Notes: generated by a model not told the origin, from the sequence alone. A stretch of DNA of 50,289 bases from Phycisphaerales bacterium UBA3190 (GCA_002364005.1 DEXG01000023.1:180325-230613), one strand, 5' to 3'; positions 32,472 to 42,132 are shown, numbered from the stretch's first letter. Translations and numbers: made by a program.

Positions 32472-35400
32472 ATGGACGATCACGACAAGCACGCATTTGG
32501 TTCTGAGGGCGTGCGGGTGGTCGGGGCTGATATGCCCATCGACACAACACGGTCACCGATCGAACCGCTGCTGCACGCGTTCAGGTCGCTCGCGGCCCGC
32601 CACGACGATGTGCGCCTGCTGCTGACGGGGAAACGCTGCCCGTCTGAGATCTACAGCGTGTTCAACGAACTCGATCGGCACGGGCTCACCGAGCGGGCAC
32701 AGTTCCTCCCCTACTACGAGCGATGCGACCGGTTCCCGATCAAGAAGCCCGACTGTGATGTCTGGGTCTCGCGTCACACACCGGGCTCCCTGATCGATGC
32801 CGACTATCTCGAACAACGACTGGCATCAGCCGATTCGGACCGCCCCAAGCACGCGTTGTTCTTCACGAGCTTCCATCCCGGCAAGCAGGAGGGCAACTCG
32901 ACCCTCATGCGCCGCTGGCTCGAGCACATGAAGGCCGCGGGTTACACGGTCCATGTGGTGTACTACATGTACGACATTGGGAGCGTCAGCGCCGACATGC
33001 GCCGCAAGGCCCTCTACGACTACGACCTGTACCGTGAAGTCTCGGTGGTCTCCAAGCTCACCGGGGCCAACTACAACGGGCTCAACCTCCATGTCGACGA
33101 CTGGTGCGGCATCGAAGCCATGGACGCCGTCGGCGAGCTCTGCGAGCGCTACGAGTACGACATCGCCGTCACCAACTACCCGTGGATGAGCGCGGTCTTT
33201 GATCGCGTGCAGGCCTACACACGCAAGATCCTGCTGACCCACGACAGCTTCGTTGATCGCAACAAGCGCATGCTCGAACAGGGCTACCCTGAATCGGGCT
33301 GGGTCAGCATCGACCGCGAGGGCGAGCGGATCGCGTGCCAGCGGAGTGATGTTGTCGTCGCGATGCAGGAGAACGAAGCCACGGGTTTCCGAGAGCTGGT
33401 CGATCCTGATCGGGTCCGTGTCATCGGGCCCATCTTCGACCGCAAGGCGATCGATTTCCCTTCGCCAACCGAGAAGCTCCGGATCGGCTATTTCGGTTCG
33501 AGCAACTGGGTGAACGAGCAGAACCTGGGCGAGTACCTCAAATGCTGGGCCAACGACCCGGAGCTTGTGAGCAAGTCTCAGATCATCATCGGTGGCGGCG
33601 TCTGCGAGACACTCAAAGACTTCGTTACCTCATCACTGCTCAATCGTGTGAAGCCGCTGGTGGTCGGGCGTGTCGCGTCGCCGGGCGACTTCTTCTCGCA
33701 GTGCGATGTGATCGTGAACCCCGAACGCGGGGGCACGGGGATCAAGATCAAGACACTCGAAGCCATGGCCCACGGCTGTGCCGTGCTCACAACACGCGGC
33801 GGGAGTGTCGGCCTGAACTCAGAGAGCCCGTACCACGCGGCGGAGAGTTTCCAGGGCGCTGTCGACCTCACGCGCAAGCTCCTCGACGATCCAGAACAGA
33901 TCGAAGCGCTCCGTCAAGAGTGCGCCGATGTGTACGACCGCTATGTGCAGACCCAGCGTGAGGCCATGAACGACCTGCTCGGCGCTCCGGCTGTACCCGC
34001 TGCGACCGAGGAGATTCAGGAGCCGATCGACGATTCAATCCCGGATGAGTCGGCGCCTGAGCCGTATGTCCAACCCAAGCGCCCGCTGCGTGTGCCTGAG
34101 TATGTTCGCCAGACCGCCGCGGATTATCACTACGAAGAGTTCGAGCAGCTCCGGTCGCGCATCGATATCCGCGGCAAGCGTGTGCTGGAAATCGGCAGCG
34201 ATTCCCACCTCGCATCGGCACGCCTCTTTATGGCCAACGGCGCCGACTCCGTTGTGGCGACCAACATCGGGGATTGGAAGAGCGACGAGCCGCTCCCCGA
34301 CCGTGTTGAGTTCTTGGCCTGCGACGCCAGCGAGGCGGACCTGCCCGAACAGAGCTTCGACATCGTCTACGGCATCGCGGTCATGGAGCATGTGCCCGAC
34401 TTCGAGCGACTCTGCCAGGCAATCAAGCGATTCCTGAAACCCGATGGCGTCGTGTACCTTCAGGGCTGCCCGATGTGGGCCGGAACACTCGGTCACCATG
34501 TGTGGTACTCACCGGGCATGGGCGAAGGATTCGAAGAGACCTTCGCGACCGGCGGGGGCAAGAAGTCCCAGCCGATGCAGTACAGCTTCACCCAGAACAA
34601 CCCGATCCCCGACTGGGCGCACCTGGCGATGTCTCCCGCAGAGTTTGAGCTGATGCTTGTCCATGAGAAGGGACTCCCTGCCACCGATGCAGAGGGCATC
34701 ACCAAGCAGGTCTATAACCTCGACGGCACCCTCCCCGGCTCGTGCACGAACTTCTGCAGCGCAAGCGAAGTGCTCGGGATCATGCGATCACACTTCGAGG
34801 TTGAGCACGAACCGATCTGGAGCGATCGCGAGCCCAACGAGTACTTCCAGAAGGCGCGTGAGAAGTACAGCGAAGAGGATCTTCGGACCCTGGGGCTGCG
34901 GGTCTGGATGACACAGAAGGGTGTGGAACTCAAGCCCACGATCGCCGCGTCTGAAACACCCAAGGTTTCGCTCGTGATCCCGTTCTACGGCGTCGAAGAT
35001 TTCATCGAAGACTGTATCAAGAGTGTGATCTCCCAAGACTACCCGAACCTTGAGATCATCTTCGTTGACGACCGCTCGCCCGATCGGGCTCGATCGATCG
35101 TTGAACGGTACATGTCCAAAGACGATCGCATCTCGCTCGTCACACACGATGTCAATCAGGGCCTGGGCCCGGCACGCAACACGGGCGTCAAGCACGCGAC
35201 TGGCGAGTTCCTGCTCTTCCTCGACTCGGATGATTACTTCGCGTCACCACGGGCGGTCTCCACGCTGGTCCGCGAAGCCCGTGCGAGCGGCTGCCCGATC
35301 GTTGTTGGCAGCTGCGACCGGGTGATGTCGGACGGGCAGCGTCTCGCCTTTGATCGTGACTTTGACCAGTCGCAGAACGGGCAGCCCGGAACCATCGTCT

Positions 35401-37067
35401 CGGGTGAGGAGGCCTATCTGGGCGCGTCGTTTATCCCCGGCGGGCGCTATGTCCCGATGCGTGCCTGGGGCACGCTGATCGATCGCTTCGTGTATCTCGA
35501 TTCGGGTCTCGAGTACCCACCCGCTGAGCACGAGGACCTGCCGCACACGCCATTCCTGTACTACCACGCCGAGAAGGTGCTCTACATCGCCGATGTCGTG
35601 GTCACCTACCGGGATCGCAGTGACAGCATCTCCAACACCGGTTGGGATTCGGGGAGGATCCGCCGCCAGGGCGTGATCTGGCGGTGCATCAAGAGCAATA
35701 TTGAGCGATTCGGACTGGAACAGCACATGGGCAACACGGCGGTCAAGACCGCCGAGCATCTGGTTATGAAGCTCCGCCAGAACGGCATCAAACGCGGTGC
35801 CGAGCAGGCCGCGTTCGATGTCATCGAGGAGATCCTCAAGGACGCGCAGGGCGATCTCGACAACGGGCTCTTGTTCTACACGCTCGACTCGCTGCGAGGA
35901 GTGCTCGACTTCCAAAAATACGACCACACGCTGTACAGCCGCATCACCGGATCAATCCCGAGCGCGAAGATGGTGGAGTACTACCGGCATCGCATCGCTC
36001 AGCCCCCGCAGGTGCTGGGATCGGTGCCGGTACACGACGCGCCGGACCTCGATCCCAAGTCCGCCGAGCAGCCGAGCCCAACCCAGCAGATCGAGGTGCA
36101 CACACACAACGCCAAGCAGGATCTCAATGAGCGCCGGGTCGAGCAGCTGCTGGCGCAGTTCAGAAACGATGCGCCCAACTCGCTCAAATCCTTCCCGTCG
36201 ATGCTCACCGAGGGCGACTTCGCCCTCTACTTCGACGCGGGGCGTTCATACCAGTTCCGGGGTTCAATCGTCGACGCGGGCTGCTTCGTCGGCGGGACCA
36301 CGATGAGTCTGGTGCAGGGGCTGATGCAGAATCCGGCTCTCGCAGAACAGCACGACAAGCTCAATGGGCTCATCAGGGTCTACGACCTGTTTGAGATCGA
36401 TGACGACTACATCCTGGGGCACCTCAAGAAGAACTACCCGAGCAGAGACTTTGACGGGCAGCCGAGTTTCTTGGGCGTGTTCGAGGACAACCTCACAGAG
36501 TACAGCAACCTGCTCGATATCCGTCCCGGTGATGTCATGGCCGCGGGATACAACGATGAAACGCCCATCGAGATCCTCGGCGTCGATCTCTGCAAGGCCC
36601 TGCCCGTCACCGACTATGTCGTCCGCACATTCTTCCCACGCCTGCTCGATAATGCCCTCGTGATCCAGCAGGACTACATCCACCAGTACCACCCGCACAT
36701 CCATCTCTCGATGATGCTGCTCGATGACTGCTTCGAGCTCGACTGCGAGCTGCGTTGGGGCGGTTCATTGTCGTTCCGTCTCAAGAAGCCGATTACCGAA
36801 GAGATGATCGCTGAACGATTCGGCGACGACCTTGGCTGGTACGATCAGGCAGACCGGAACACGAAGATGCTGCGCCAGCTGGTCGACCGCATGTACTTCG
36901 ATGAGAACCGCTGGGTGCTCCTGCAGGTACTCGGCATCTATCTGGCCAACATGGGTCGCTACGACCAGGCCCACGGGGTATATCTCGAAGCACGCGAACG
37001 CTTCCCGTACTACGAGATCCCCGCAGAAGTTGAGCGGCTGATCGGAACCGAGGCGGCGCACGCATGA
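32472..37067 (+). CDS. Giant multidomain glycosyltransferase/methyltransferase
   Basis: 1531-residue soluble protein with at least four enzyme-like domains. (1) Residues about 126-496: GT-B glycosyltransferase, with LRIGYFGSSNW, GTGIKIKTLEAMAHG and a donor-site Glu. (2) About 536-810: SAM methyltransferase, VLEIGSDSHLA, FDIVYGIAVMEHVPDF. (3) About 826-1060: GT2 glycosyltransferase, VSLVIPFYGVEDF, EIIFVDDRSPD, FLLFLDSDDYF. (4) About 1219-1531: second SAM methyltransferase resembling the TylF/macrocin type, GSIVDAGCFVGGTTMSL, ILGVDLCKALP. The first 100 residues look like a remnant GT-B C-lobe (VRLLLTG). ATG 32472 has GAGGGG upstream; TTG 32439 lies in the leader element. It probably builds and methylates a repeating or capping glycan. 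Overlaps the next gene by ATGA. Confidence 0.88.
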   Translation: MDDHDKHAFGSEGVRVVGADMPIDTTRSPIEPLLHAFRSLAARHDDVRLLLTGKRCPSEIYSVFNELDRHGLTERAQFLPYYERCDRFPIKKPDCDVWVSRHTPGSLIDADYLEQRLASADSDRPKHALFFTSFHPGKQEGNSTLMRRWLEHMKAAGYTVHVVYYMYDIGSVSADMRRKALYDYDLYREVSVVSKLTGANYNGLNLHVDDWCGIEAMDAVGELCERYEYDIAVTNYPWMSAVFDRVQAYTRKILLTHDSFVDRNKRMLEQGYPESGWVSIDREGERIACQRSDVVVAMQENEATGFRELVDPDRVRVIGPIFDRKAIDFPSPTEKLRIGYFGSSNWVNEQNLGEYLKCWANDPELVSKSQIIIGGGVCETLKDFVTSSLLNRVKPLVVGRVASPGDFFSQCDVIVNPERGGTGIKIKTLEAMAHGCAVLTTRGGSVGLNSESPYHAAESFQGAVDLTRKLLDDPEQIEALRQECADVYDRYVQTQREAMNDLLGAPAVPAATEEIQEPIDDSIPDESAPEPYVQPKRPLRVPEYVRQTAADYHYEEFEQLRSRIDIRGKRVLEIGSDSHLASARLFMANGADSVVATNIGDWKSDEPLPDRVEFLACDASEADLPEQSFDIVYGIAVMEHVPDFERLCQAIKRFLKPDGVVYLQGCPMWAGTLGHHVWYSPGMGEGFEETFATGGGKKSQPMQYSFTQNNPIPDWAHLAMSPAEFELMLVHEKGLPATDAEGITKQVYNLDGTLPGSCTNFCSASEVLGIMRSHFEVEHEPIWSDREPNEYFQKAREKYSEEDLRTLGLRVWMTQKGVELKPTIAASETPKVSLVIPFYGVEDFIEDCIKSVISQDYPNLEIIFVDDRSPDRARSIVERYMSKDDRISLVTHDVNQGLGPARNTGVKHATGEFLLFLDSDDYFASPRAVSTLVREARASGCPIVVGSCDRVMSDGQRLAFDRDFDQSQNGQPGTIVSGEEAYLGASFIPGGRYVPMRAWGTLIDRFVYLDSGLEYPPAEHEDLPHTPFLYYHAEKVLYIADVVVTYRDRSDSISNTGWDSGRIRRQGVIWRCIKSNIERFGLEQHMGNTAVKTAEHLVMKLRQNGIKRGAEQAAFDVIEEILKDAQGDLDNGLLFYTLDSLRGVLDFQKYDHTLYSRITGSIPSAKMVEYYRHRIAQPPQVLGSVPVHDAPDLDPKSAEQPSPTQQIEVHTHNAKQDLNERRVEQLLAQFRNDAPNSLKSFPSMLTEGDFALYFDAGRSYQFRGSIVDAGCFVGGTTMSLVQGLMQNPALAEQHDKLNGLIRVYDLFEIDDDYILGHLKKNYPSRDFDGQPSFLGVFEDNLTEYSNLLDIRPGDVMAAGYNDETPIEILGVDLCKALPVTDYVVRTFFPRLLDNALVIQQDYIHQYHPHIHLSMMLLDDCFELDCELRWGGSLSFRLKKPITEEMIAERFGDDLGWYDQADRNTKMLRQLVDRMYFDENRWVLLQVLGIYLANMGRYDQAHGVYLEARERFPYYEIPAEVERLIGTEAAHA

Positions 37068-38659
37068 ATCAGCAATGGTTGATCGATCATGTTCTTGATA
37101 CGGGATCATCCATCCCAAGGTCGCCCGACGACGACCGCTCCTACCTCACCCTCGCCGAGGCCGAGCGGATCGTCGAAGGTGCCCTTGAACACCTCGGTGC
37201 TCATGGGGACGAGACCGAATACACCTATATGCGCGGGCACCGCACGCGCCTCGTACACGCGCTGACCATGATCCCAAAGGCGGACGATGAGCATACAACG
37301 CTGCTCGACATCGGCTGCTACGGCTACATGGGCTTCTGGGCCAAGCAGCACCTGGGATATGAGCATGTCACCGGGATCGAATGGCACCCGGAGGACGACT
37401 CAGCAACCATCGAACGCACGCTGGGCGTGGGTGACGAGCAGGTGTCCTTCGAGTCGCTGAACTTCGATATCACCCGCACGGACTGGCCCGTCGAAGGACG
37501 CTTCGACACCGTCCTCTTCTTCGAGGTGCTCGAGCACATCAACGAAGACCCGATGGGCGTCATGGAACGCATCAACGCGTGCATGAAACCCGACGCGACA
37601 CTCGTGATGTCGGTCCCCAACGCCATTTCGTACAAGTCGCTGCGAGAGTTCCTGGTCGGTATGCCCCCTTGGACGTACTGGTTCTACGAACCGGACCTGT
37701 CACACGAGCCCCGCCACTGCTTTGAGTACACCCCGGTCGTGTTCCGCTCGCTGCTGACCGCTTCGGGCATGAGCATCGGCGCGATGCGGACCATCTTCGC
37801 GTACAGCACAATCGATGCTGAACAGGACACGCTCGCCATCGCAGAATCACTTGGCTTCGCCGCCCGCGATATGGGCGAAACGATGATCGCCCAGTGCACC
37901 AAAGCCACCGAGGGCGTGCCCCTCCGATATCCCGATGTGCTCTACAGCCCCGAAGGGTACTACAGAAACATCTACCCAAGGTTACAGGAGATTCTGCAGC
38001 AACGCTTCGAGCATCATCGATCGCAGCAGGCGGTCGCCGAACGGGGCGCACAGATCGAGACCAAGCCCGCACCGAGTGACGCCCCAGCTCCCGAAGCCCC
38101 CCAGCACGAGGCCCAGCTGCAAATCCGTGAGCTGCTGCAGACCTGCGAAGCCCAGTTCCAACGGCAGGAGCAGCTGGAAGCAGAACTCCAAACCGTCCAG
38201 CAGGAGCACGGGCTCGCATTGGAAGACCGTGACCAGCACCGCTCGTGGGCCGGCGACCTGCAGGCCAAGTGTCAGGACCTGGAGTCCCAGGTCCAGCAGT
38301 TGCTTTTCCAGAGCGACTGCCGGTTGCAGCAGGAACAGGAACTCCGTGAGCAGCTCCAGCAGACCCAGGAGCAGACGCAACAGGCCCAGCGTGATCAGCA
38401 GGAGACCCGCGCGTGGGCCGACCGGCTCTCCCAAGAGAACGCGGAGTTGCGTGCACAGGTCAACGAGCTGCTCTTTGCATGCGATTGCTACCTCCAGCAG
38501 ATCAACGACCCGCAGCGATGCGTGCGTGTGATCAGGGAGCGTCGGTTCCGGTGGGCACTCGATCGATCCAAAGCGATGGCACGAAAGACCCCGGTCGTGC
38601 GTTCGGCCCTGCGTCCTGTGTATCGATCCGCCAAGCGGATTATCAAACGACGGATGTGA
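37064..38659 (+). CDS. SAM methyltransferase with coiled-coil ruler-like region and basic tail
   Basis: 531-residue protein. The class I methyltransferase domain covers about residues 80-250: LLDIGCYGYMG (motif I), FFEVLEHINEDPMG and LVMSVPNAISY. After a Pro/Ala linker comes a glutamine-rich coiled coil (about 350-485) with an internal repeat: residues 392-423 and 448-479 share a W, LLF, a DC pair and LQQ. A basic tail (RFRWALDRSKAMARK, then RRM at the end) may bind membrane. The order methyltransferase, coiled coil and basic tail, directly before Wzm/Wzt, recalls WbdD, which caps the O9a polysaccharide and measures chain length; there is no kinase domain here. Starts at ATGA with the preceding gene. 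Function inferred. Confidence 0.82.
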   Translation: MNQQWLIDHVLDTGSSIPRSPDDDRSYLTLAEAERIVEGALEHLGAHGDETEYTYMRGHRTRLVHALTMIPKADDEHTTLLDIGCYGYMGFWAKQHLGYEHVTGIEWHPEDDSATIERTLGVGDEQVSFESLNFDITRTDWPVEGRFDTVLFFEVLEHINEDPMGVMERINACMKPDATLVMSVPNAISYKSLREFLVGMPPWTYWFYEPDLSHEPRHCFEYTPVVFRSLLTASGMSIGAMRTIFAYSTIDAEQDTLAIAESLGFAARDMGETMIAQCTKATEGVPLRYPDVLYSPEGYYRNIYPRLQEILQQRFEHHRSQQAVAERGAQIETKPAPSDAPAPEAPQHEAQLQIRELLQTCEAQFQRQEQLEAELQTVQQEHGLALEDRDQHRSWAGDLQAKCQDLESQVQQLLFQSDCRLQQEQELREQLQQTQEQTQQAQRDQQETRAWADRLSQENAELRAQVNELLFACDCYLQQINDPQRCVRVIRERRFRWALDRSKAMARKTPVVRSALRPVYRSAKRIIKRRM

Positions 38660-38661
38660 AC

Positions 38662-39456
38662 ATGCCCGCTGCCGAAGCACAGATGCTCAAACTGCCTGCA
38701 ATCCGCCAAGCCGTCCAAGTGGTCTGGTACCGCGCCTTTTCTGAGCTCAGGGCCGAGGCCACCCGGACCTACGCCGGGTACCTGTGGTGGATACTCCAGC
38801 CGCTGCTCATGTTCTGCGTGTACTATGTCGCCTTCAACTATGTGCTGCGAAATCGGCGCGAGGACTTCGCGGTCTACCTCTTTTCTGGCATCATTCTCTG
38901 GCAGTGGTTCAGCGCCTCGGTCCAACGAAGCGCCCGCTCGCTGATCTCCGCTCGATCGCTGATGCTCCAGGTGAATCTGCACAAGTCCGTCTTCCCGTTC
39001 TCGATCATCCTGATTAACAGCGTGAAGTTCCTCGTCACGCTCGGGATCCTGTTCGTCGTGCTGATGATCGCGGGGTATACCCCGAGCTGGGTCTGGCTGA
39101 TGCTCCCGCTGGTGTTGATCGTCGAACTGATCGTGATCGCTGGGTTTGGGTGCTTCACCGCGATGCTCTCCCCGTTCATCCCCGACTTCCAGCACATCCT
39201 TACCACCGTGCTGCACTTGGCGTTCTTTCTCTCGGGCATCGTGTACGACCTGGCCAACCTCCCCGAACGCGTACGCCGGGTCCTGGCGTTCAACCCCATG
39301 GCGATGGTCATCGAGCAGGCCCGAGCCATTCTGTTGCACGACACCATGCCCGATGCGACCAAGCTCATCATCCCGGTCATCATGGGCGGGATGATGCTGG
39401 TGATCTCCTTCGCGTTGCTGCACCGTTTCGATAAGGTGTACCCTAAGATCTGCTGA
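38662..39456 (+). CDS. Polysaccharide ABC transporter permease (Wzm-like, ABC-2)
   Basis: 264-residue ABC-2 permease with six TM helices, the usual size for Wzm/KpsM/TagG proteins. ATRTYAGYLWWILQPLL at the N-terminal interface helix and the first TM is typical, as are NLHKSVFPF and FNPMAMVIEQAR. ATG 38662 is used; a longer open frame starting at 38413 lies inside the methyltransferase gene. It lies 2 nt after that gene and abuts the ATPase gene, so these are one operon. The pair moves undecaprenyl-linked polysaccharide across the inner membrane. Confidence 0.93.
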   Translation: MPAAEAQMLKLPAIRQAVQVVWYRAFSELRAEATRTYAGYLWWILQPLLMFCVYYVAFNYVLRNRREDFAVYLFSGIILWQWFSASVQRSARSLISARSLMLQVNLHKSVFPFSIILINSVKFLVTLGILFVVLMIAGYTPSWVWLMLPLVLIVELIVIAGFGCFTAMLSPFIPDFQHILTTVLHLAFFLSGIVYDLANLPERVRRVLAFNPMAMVIEQARAILLHDTMPDATKLIIPVIMGGMMLVISFALLHRFDKVYPKIC

Positions 39457-40170
39457 ATGTCGCAACAGCCACACACCATCACAACGCTCTCCGGGATCGG
39501 GCTGAGCTACGCGAGACAGGGTGGGCTCCCCTGGCGCCGCGCTCCGTTCTGGGCGTTGCGCGATGTCAGCTTCAATATCAATCGCGGTGATACGCTCGGC
39601 GTGATTGGCCGCAACGGCGCGGGGAAGAGCAGCCTGCTCCGGGTCATCGCGGGGATCCTGCTCCCGGACCGTGGCACCATCGAACGCAAAGCGGGAACCC
39701 GCTGCGCCACGCTCTCCTTCGGTGCGGGGTTCGAACCCAGACTCACCGGGCGACAGAACATCATGCTCAGCGGCATTCAGCTGGGCATGACCCGCGGGCA
39801 ACTGCGAGACCGAGAGCAGCAGATCATCGATCTGGCCGACATCGGGGACTTCATCGATCAGCCCGTGAGGATGTACTCCAGCGGGATGCGTGCCAGGATG
39901 GGCTTTGCCATCGCGTATTTCATCGAGACGGACATCCTGCTTATCGATGAGGCCCTCGCGACGGGCGATGAGGCTTTCCGGGAGAAGGCAACGGACCTGA
40001 TTCGTGAAAAGATCGACTCGGAACAAACCGTCGTCATTGTCTCGCACTCGATGTCGATCGTGTCGAAGACTTGCTCGCGGGTCATCCAGATCGAGGACGG
40101 CGTCTCGCTCCCCGAAATCGGTGTCGAGGAGACCATCAATCGCTATCGGGGCACGACGCTCCGCGCCTGA
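39457..40170 (+). CDS. Polysaccharide ABC transporter ATPase (Wzt-like, no C-terminal domain)
   Basis: 237-residue ATPase partner of the Wzm-like permease. Walker A is GRNGAGKSSLL, signature YSSGMRARM and Walker B ILLIDEALATGD, a form typical of the Wzt/TagH/KpsT group. The length stops at the ATPase core plus a short tail; the carbohydrate-binding C-terminal domain of Wzt(O9a) is missing, as in KpsT-type proteins. The start abuts the permease stop. Its 3' end overlaps the convergent GT2 gene by 35 nt. Confidence 0.94.
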   Translation: MSQQPHTITTLSGIGLSYARQGGLPWRRAPFWALRDVSFNINRGDTLGVIGRNGAGKSSLLRVIAGILLPDRGTIERKAGTRCATLSFGAGFEPRLTGRQNIMLSGIQLGMTRGQLRDREQQIIDLADIGDFIDQPVRMYSSGMRARMGFAIAYFIETDILLIDEALATGDEAFREKATDLIREKIDSEQTVVIVSHSMSIVSKTCSRVIQIEDGVSLPEIGVEETINRYRGTTLRA

Positions 40171-41068
40171 TTCCCTGAAAGGCATCGAGCACACACTGAA
40201 TAGTACGCTTCGGTGAGATCTGCCCCCTGATGAGCGAGCAGACCGCCCGGCAACTGTGCGCGAGGAATCGACGACATACGACGCACCACCCCATCAGTCG
40301 GCCAGCACCATGCGTGTGCTTGCGCATGAAACGCGTGTGGCTGGCGAACTCAGTCAGCCAATCACGGTCCATCGGTCCATCGGCTCGGTACGCACCGGGC
40401 GCGTGGAGGTGCTCGACCACCGATTCCGGCACATGCTCCACCCCACCACCCGCCTCATGAATCGTGAGCACCAAATCGGTCTCATCGAACGCGAAACGGA
40501 AGAACGGGTCGAATCGGAACTCCGAGGGCAAGCGATCGAGTCTCAGTGCAAAGCTGCACCCCTTGACCGAAGGGATGTACCCACGCGGGGCGGGTGCCCC
40601 ATCCCCCGCGACCACCTCGATCTGACGACCGCTCGGATGAACGAGTCCACACAAGAACTCAGGCGGCATCGATGCCTGACGAGCATCGAGTACCGTGCCG
40701 CCGGCGATCCATGCGTGCGTGTTTGTTTCAAACGCATCAACGAACGCGCCGATCCAGTTGGGTCGGGCAATCGCATCATCATCGATAAACACCACCACCT
40801 CGCCGGACGCGTGGTCGATGCCGATGTTGCGTGCGAGCGAGATGTTGGGTTCCACGCACTGGACGACCCTGATGGGCAGCTGCTTGAACTGCTCTCTCAG
40901 CTGATCGGGAAATGATTGCTCATTCCCGCGCACGATGACCACCTCGTCGGGTGCTGGTTGCTGGCCTGCGATTGACTCCAAGCACCGGGGCAGCACATCA
41001 GCTCGGTCACGGGTCACGATGATGACCGATATCGCTTTCCGCCCCGGGGTTTCAGCAGGCTCGCTCAT
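40136..41068 (-). CDS. GT2 family glycosyltransferase
   Basis: 310-residue cytoplasmic glycosyltransferase with a GT-A fold. ISVIIVTRDRADVLPRCL opens it, SLARNIGIDHASGEVVVFIDDDA holds the nucleotide-metal DxD, and FDETDLVLTIHEAGG is the acceptor/catalytic region. It is coupled by ATGA to the upstream GT4 gene. Its last 35 nt overlap the end of the Wzt-like gene on the other strand, with both frames open. It probably adds a sugar to the exported glycan; specificity is unknown. Confidence 0.9.
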   Translation of the reverse strand: MSEPAETPGRKAISVIIVTRDRADVLPRCLESIAGQQPAPDEVVIVRGNEQSFPDQLREQFKQLPIRVVQCVEPNISLARNIGIDHASGEVVVFIDDDAIARPNWIGAFVDAFETNTHAWIAGGTVLDARQASMPPEFLCGLVHPSGRQIEVVAGDGAPAPRGYIPSVKGCSFALRLDRLPSEFRFDPFFRFAFDETDLVLTIHEAGGGVEHVPESVVEHLHAPGAYRADGPMDRDWLTEFASHTRFMRKHTHGAGRLMGWCVVCRRFLAHSCRAVCSLIRGQISPKRTIQCVLDAFQGIRRGASCPDSD

Positions 41069-42102
41069 GCCGACACCGACACAACACCGCGACGCAGTTC
41101 ACGCTCAAGCGTGCGCAGACTCGGCTCCCACCGGTATGCCCTGCTCCTGGTCAACCCAGCGTTCCGCATGCGAGCCAGCCGGGAGGAGTCGGCGAGGATT
41201 TGAACCAGTTGCTCTTCCCATGCATCCGGGTTAACCGGCTCGGCGAATGCCGCTGCGCTCCGGCACACCTCCCTGTGTGCGGGGATATCCGACGCGAGCA
41301 CGGGGGTACCACACCCCATGGCTTCAAGACATGGCAGTCCGAAACTCTCATAGCGACTCGGCGCGAGCAGAAGTTGAGCATGGGCCAGGATCGATGCGAT
41401 GCGGGTAGAATCGTCGATCTGACCGAGCGCATGCACGCGGCTCCGCACCGATTCAGGGCAGAGGACATCGGCCTCTCTCGGGCTCACCCCGATGAGAACC
41501 AGCGGCGGCAGATCAACACAGCGGGCGTACGCCTTGATGAGGGTACCGAGGTTCTTGGCTGGTGCCGGGGTTGAGATCGCGACTAGATACGCACCTTCCG
41601 GAACCGCATTGTCCCGTTCATGATCCGGGTGGAACTCGGGGTCGAGACCGGGCGACATAACCTGGATTTTCCCCGTTGCCGCAGGGTAGACCCCCTCGAT
41701 CTCGGTGCGCTGGGCCTGGGAGACCGTGAAGATTGTGTTTGCCCGTTCGATCACGCGTGGGATCATGACCCTGTACCATCGCACAAACGCCGGTGAGTAG
41801 CTCGTGGGATGAAAGTGGAAGCGGAGGCAATGGATCGTCACAAGCAGGCGTATGTCCTGATCCAACTGCAACGGTGCCGAGTTGGCGGGGCACAACAGGG
41901 CCCCGTGATTCCTTGCCAGCTTTGTCAGGGTGTTCTGTTCCCAGAAAGTGGTTCGGAGTCGGTCTGCGTGAGGTGGCTCAACAAAGCGGGCTGGCAACGC
42001 GGATGCATCGATCGCCCGCGCGAGTCCCTCAGCGTAGCGTTGGACGCCGCTGACTCTCGGGCTGACCCTCCATTTCGCGTTGATAAGCAATCGATCGTCC
42101 AT
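41065..42102 (-). CDS. GT4 family glycosyltransferase
   Basis: 345-residue GT-B glycosyltransferase. It opens with INAKWRVSPRVSGVQRYAEG, the glycine-rich N-lobe loop, and the C-lobe holds YLVAISTPAPAKNLGTLI and PSRYESFGLPCLEAMGCGTPV with the donor-binding Glu. ATG 42102 begins at the family N-terminus. It is first in a two-gene minus-strand operon and is divergent from the TolC-like gene. Likely a retaining transferase that acts on the glycan of the locus. Confidence 0.92.
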   Translation of the reverse strand: MDDRLLINAKWRVSPRVSGVQRYAEGLARAIDASALPARFVEPPHADRLRTTFWEQNTLTKLARNHGALLCPANSAPLQLDQDIRLLVTIHCLRFHFHPTSYSPAFVRWYRVMIPRVIERANTIFTVSQAQRTEIEGVYPAATGKIQVMSPGLDPEFHPDHERDNAVPEGAYLVAISTPAPAKNLGTLIKAYARCVDLPPLVLIGVSPREADVLCPESVRSRVHALGQIDDSTRIASILAHAQLLLAPSRYESFGLPCLEAMGCGTPVLASDIPAHREVCRSAAAFAEPVNPDAWEEQLVQILADSSRLARMRNAGLTRSRAYRWEPSLRTLERELRRGVVSVSA

Positions 42103-42132
42103 GAGTGCATTCAGCGTGTGTGCGAACTACAA

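Noticed and set aside
38488..40194. 568-codon open frame on the minus strand across wzm/wzt
   Set aside because: It is a mirror of well-supported genes, has an unnatural composition rich in His, Arg, Asp and Glu without domains, and no ribosome site. Long antisense frames are expected at high G+C.
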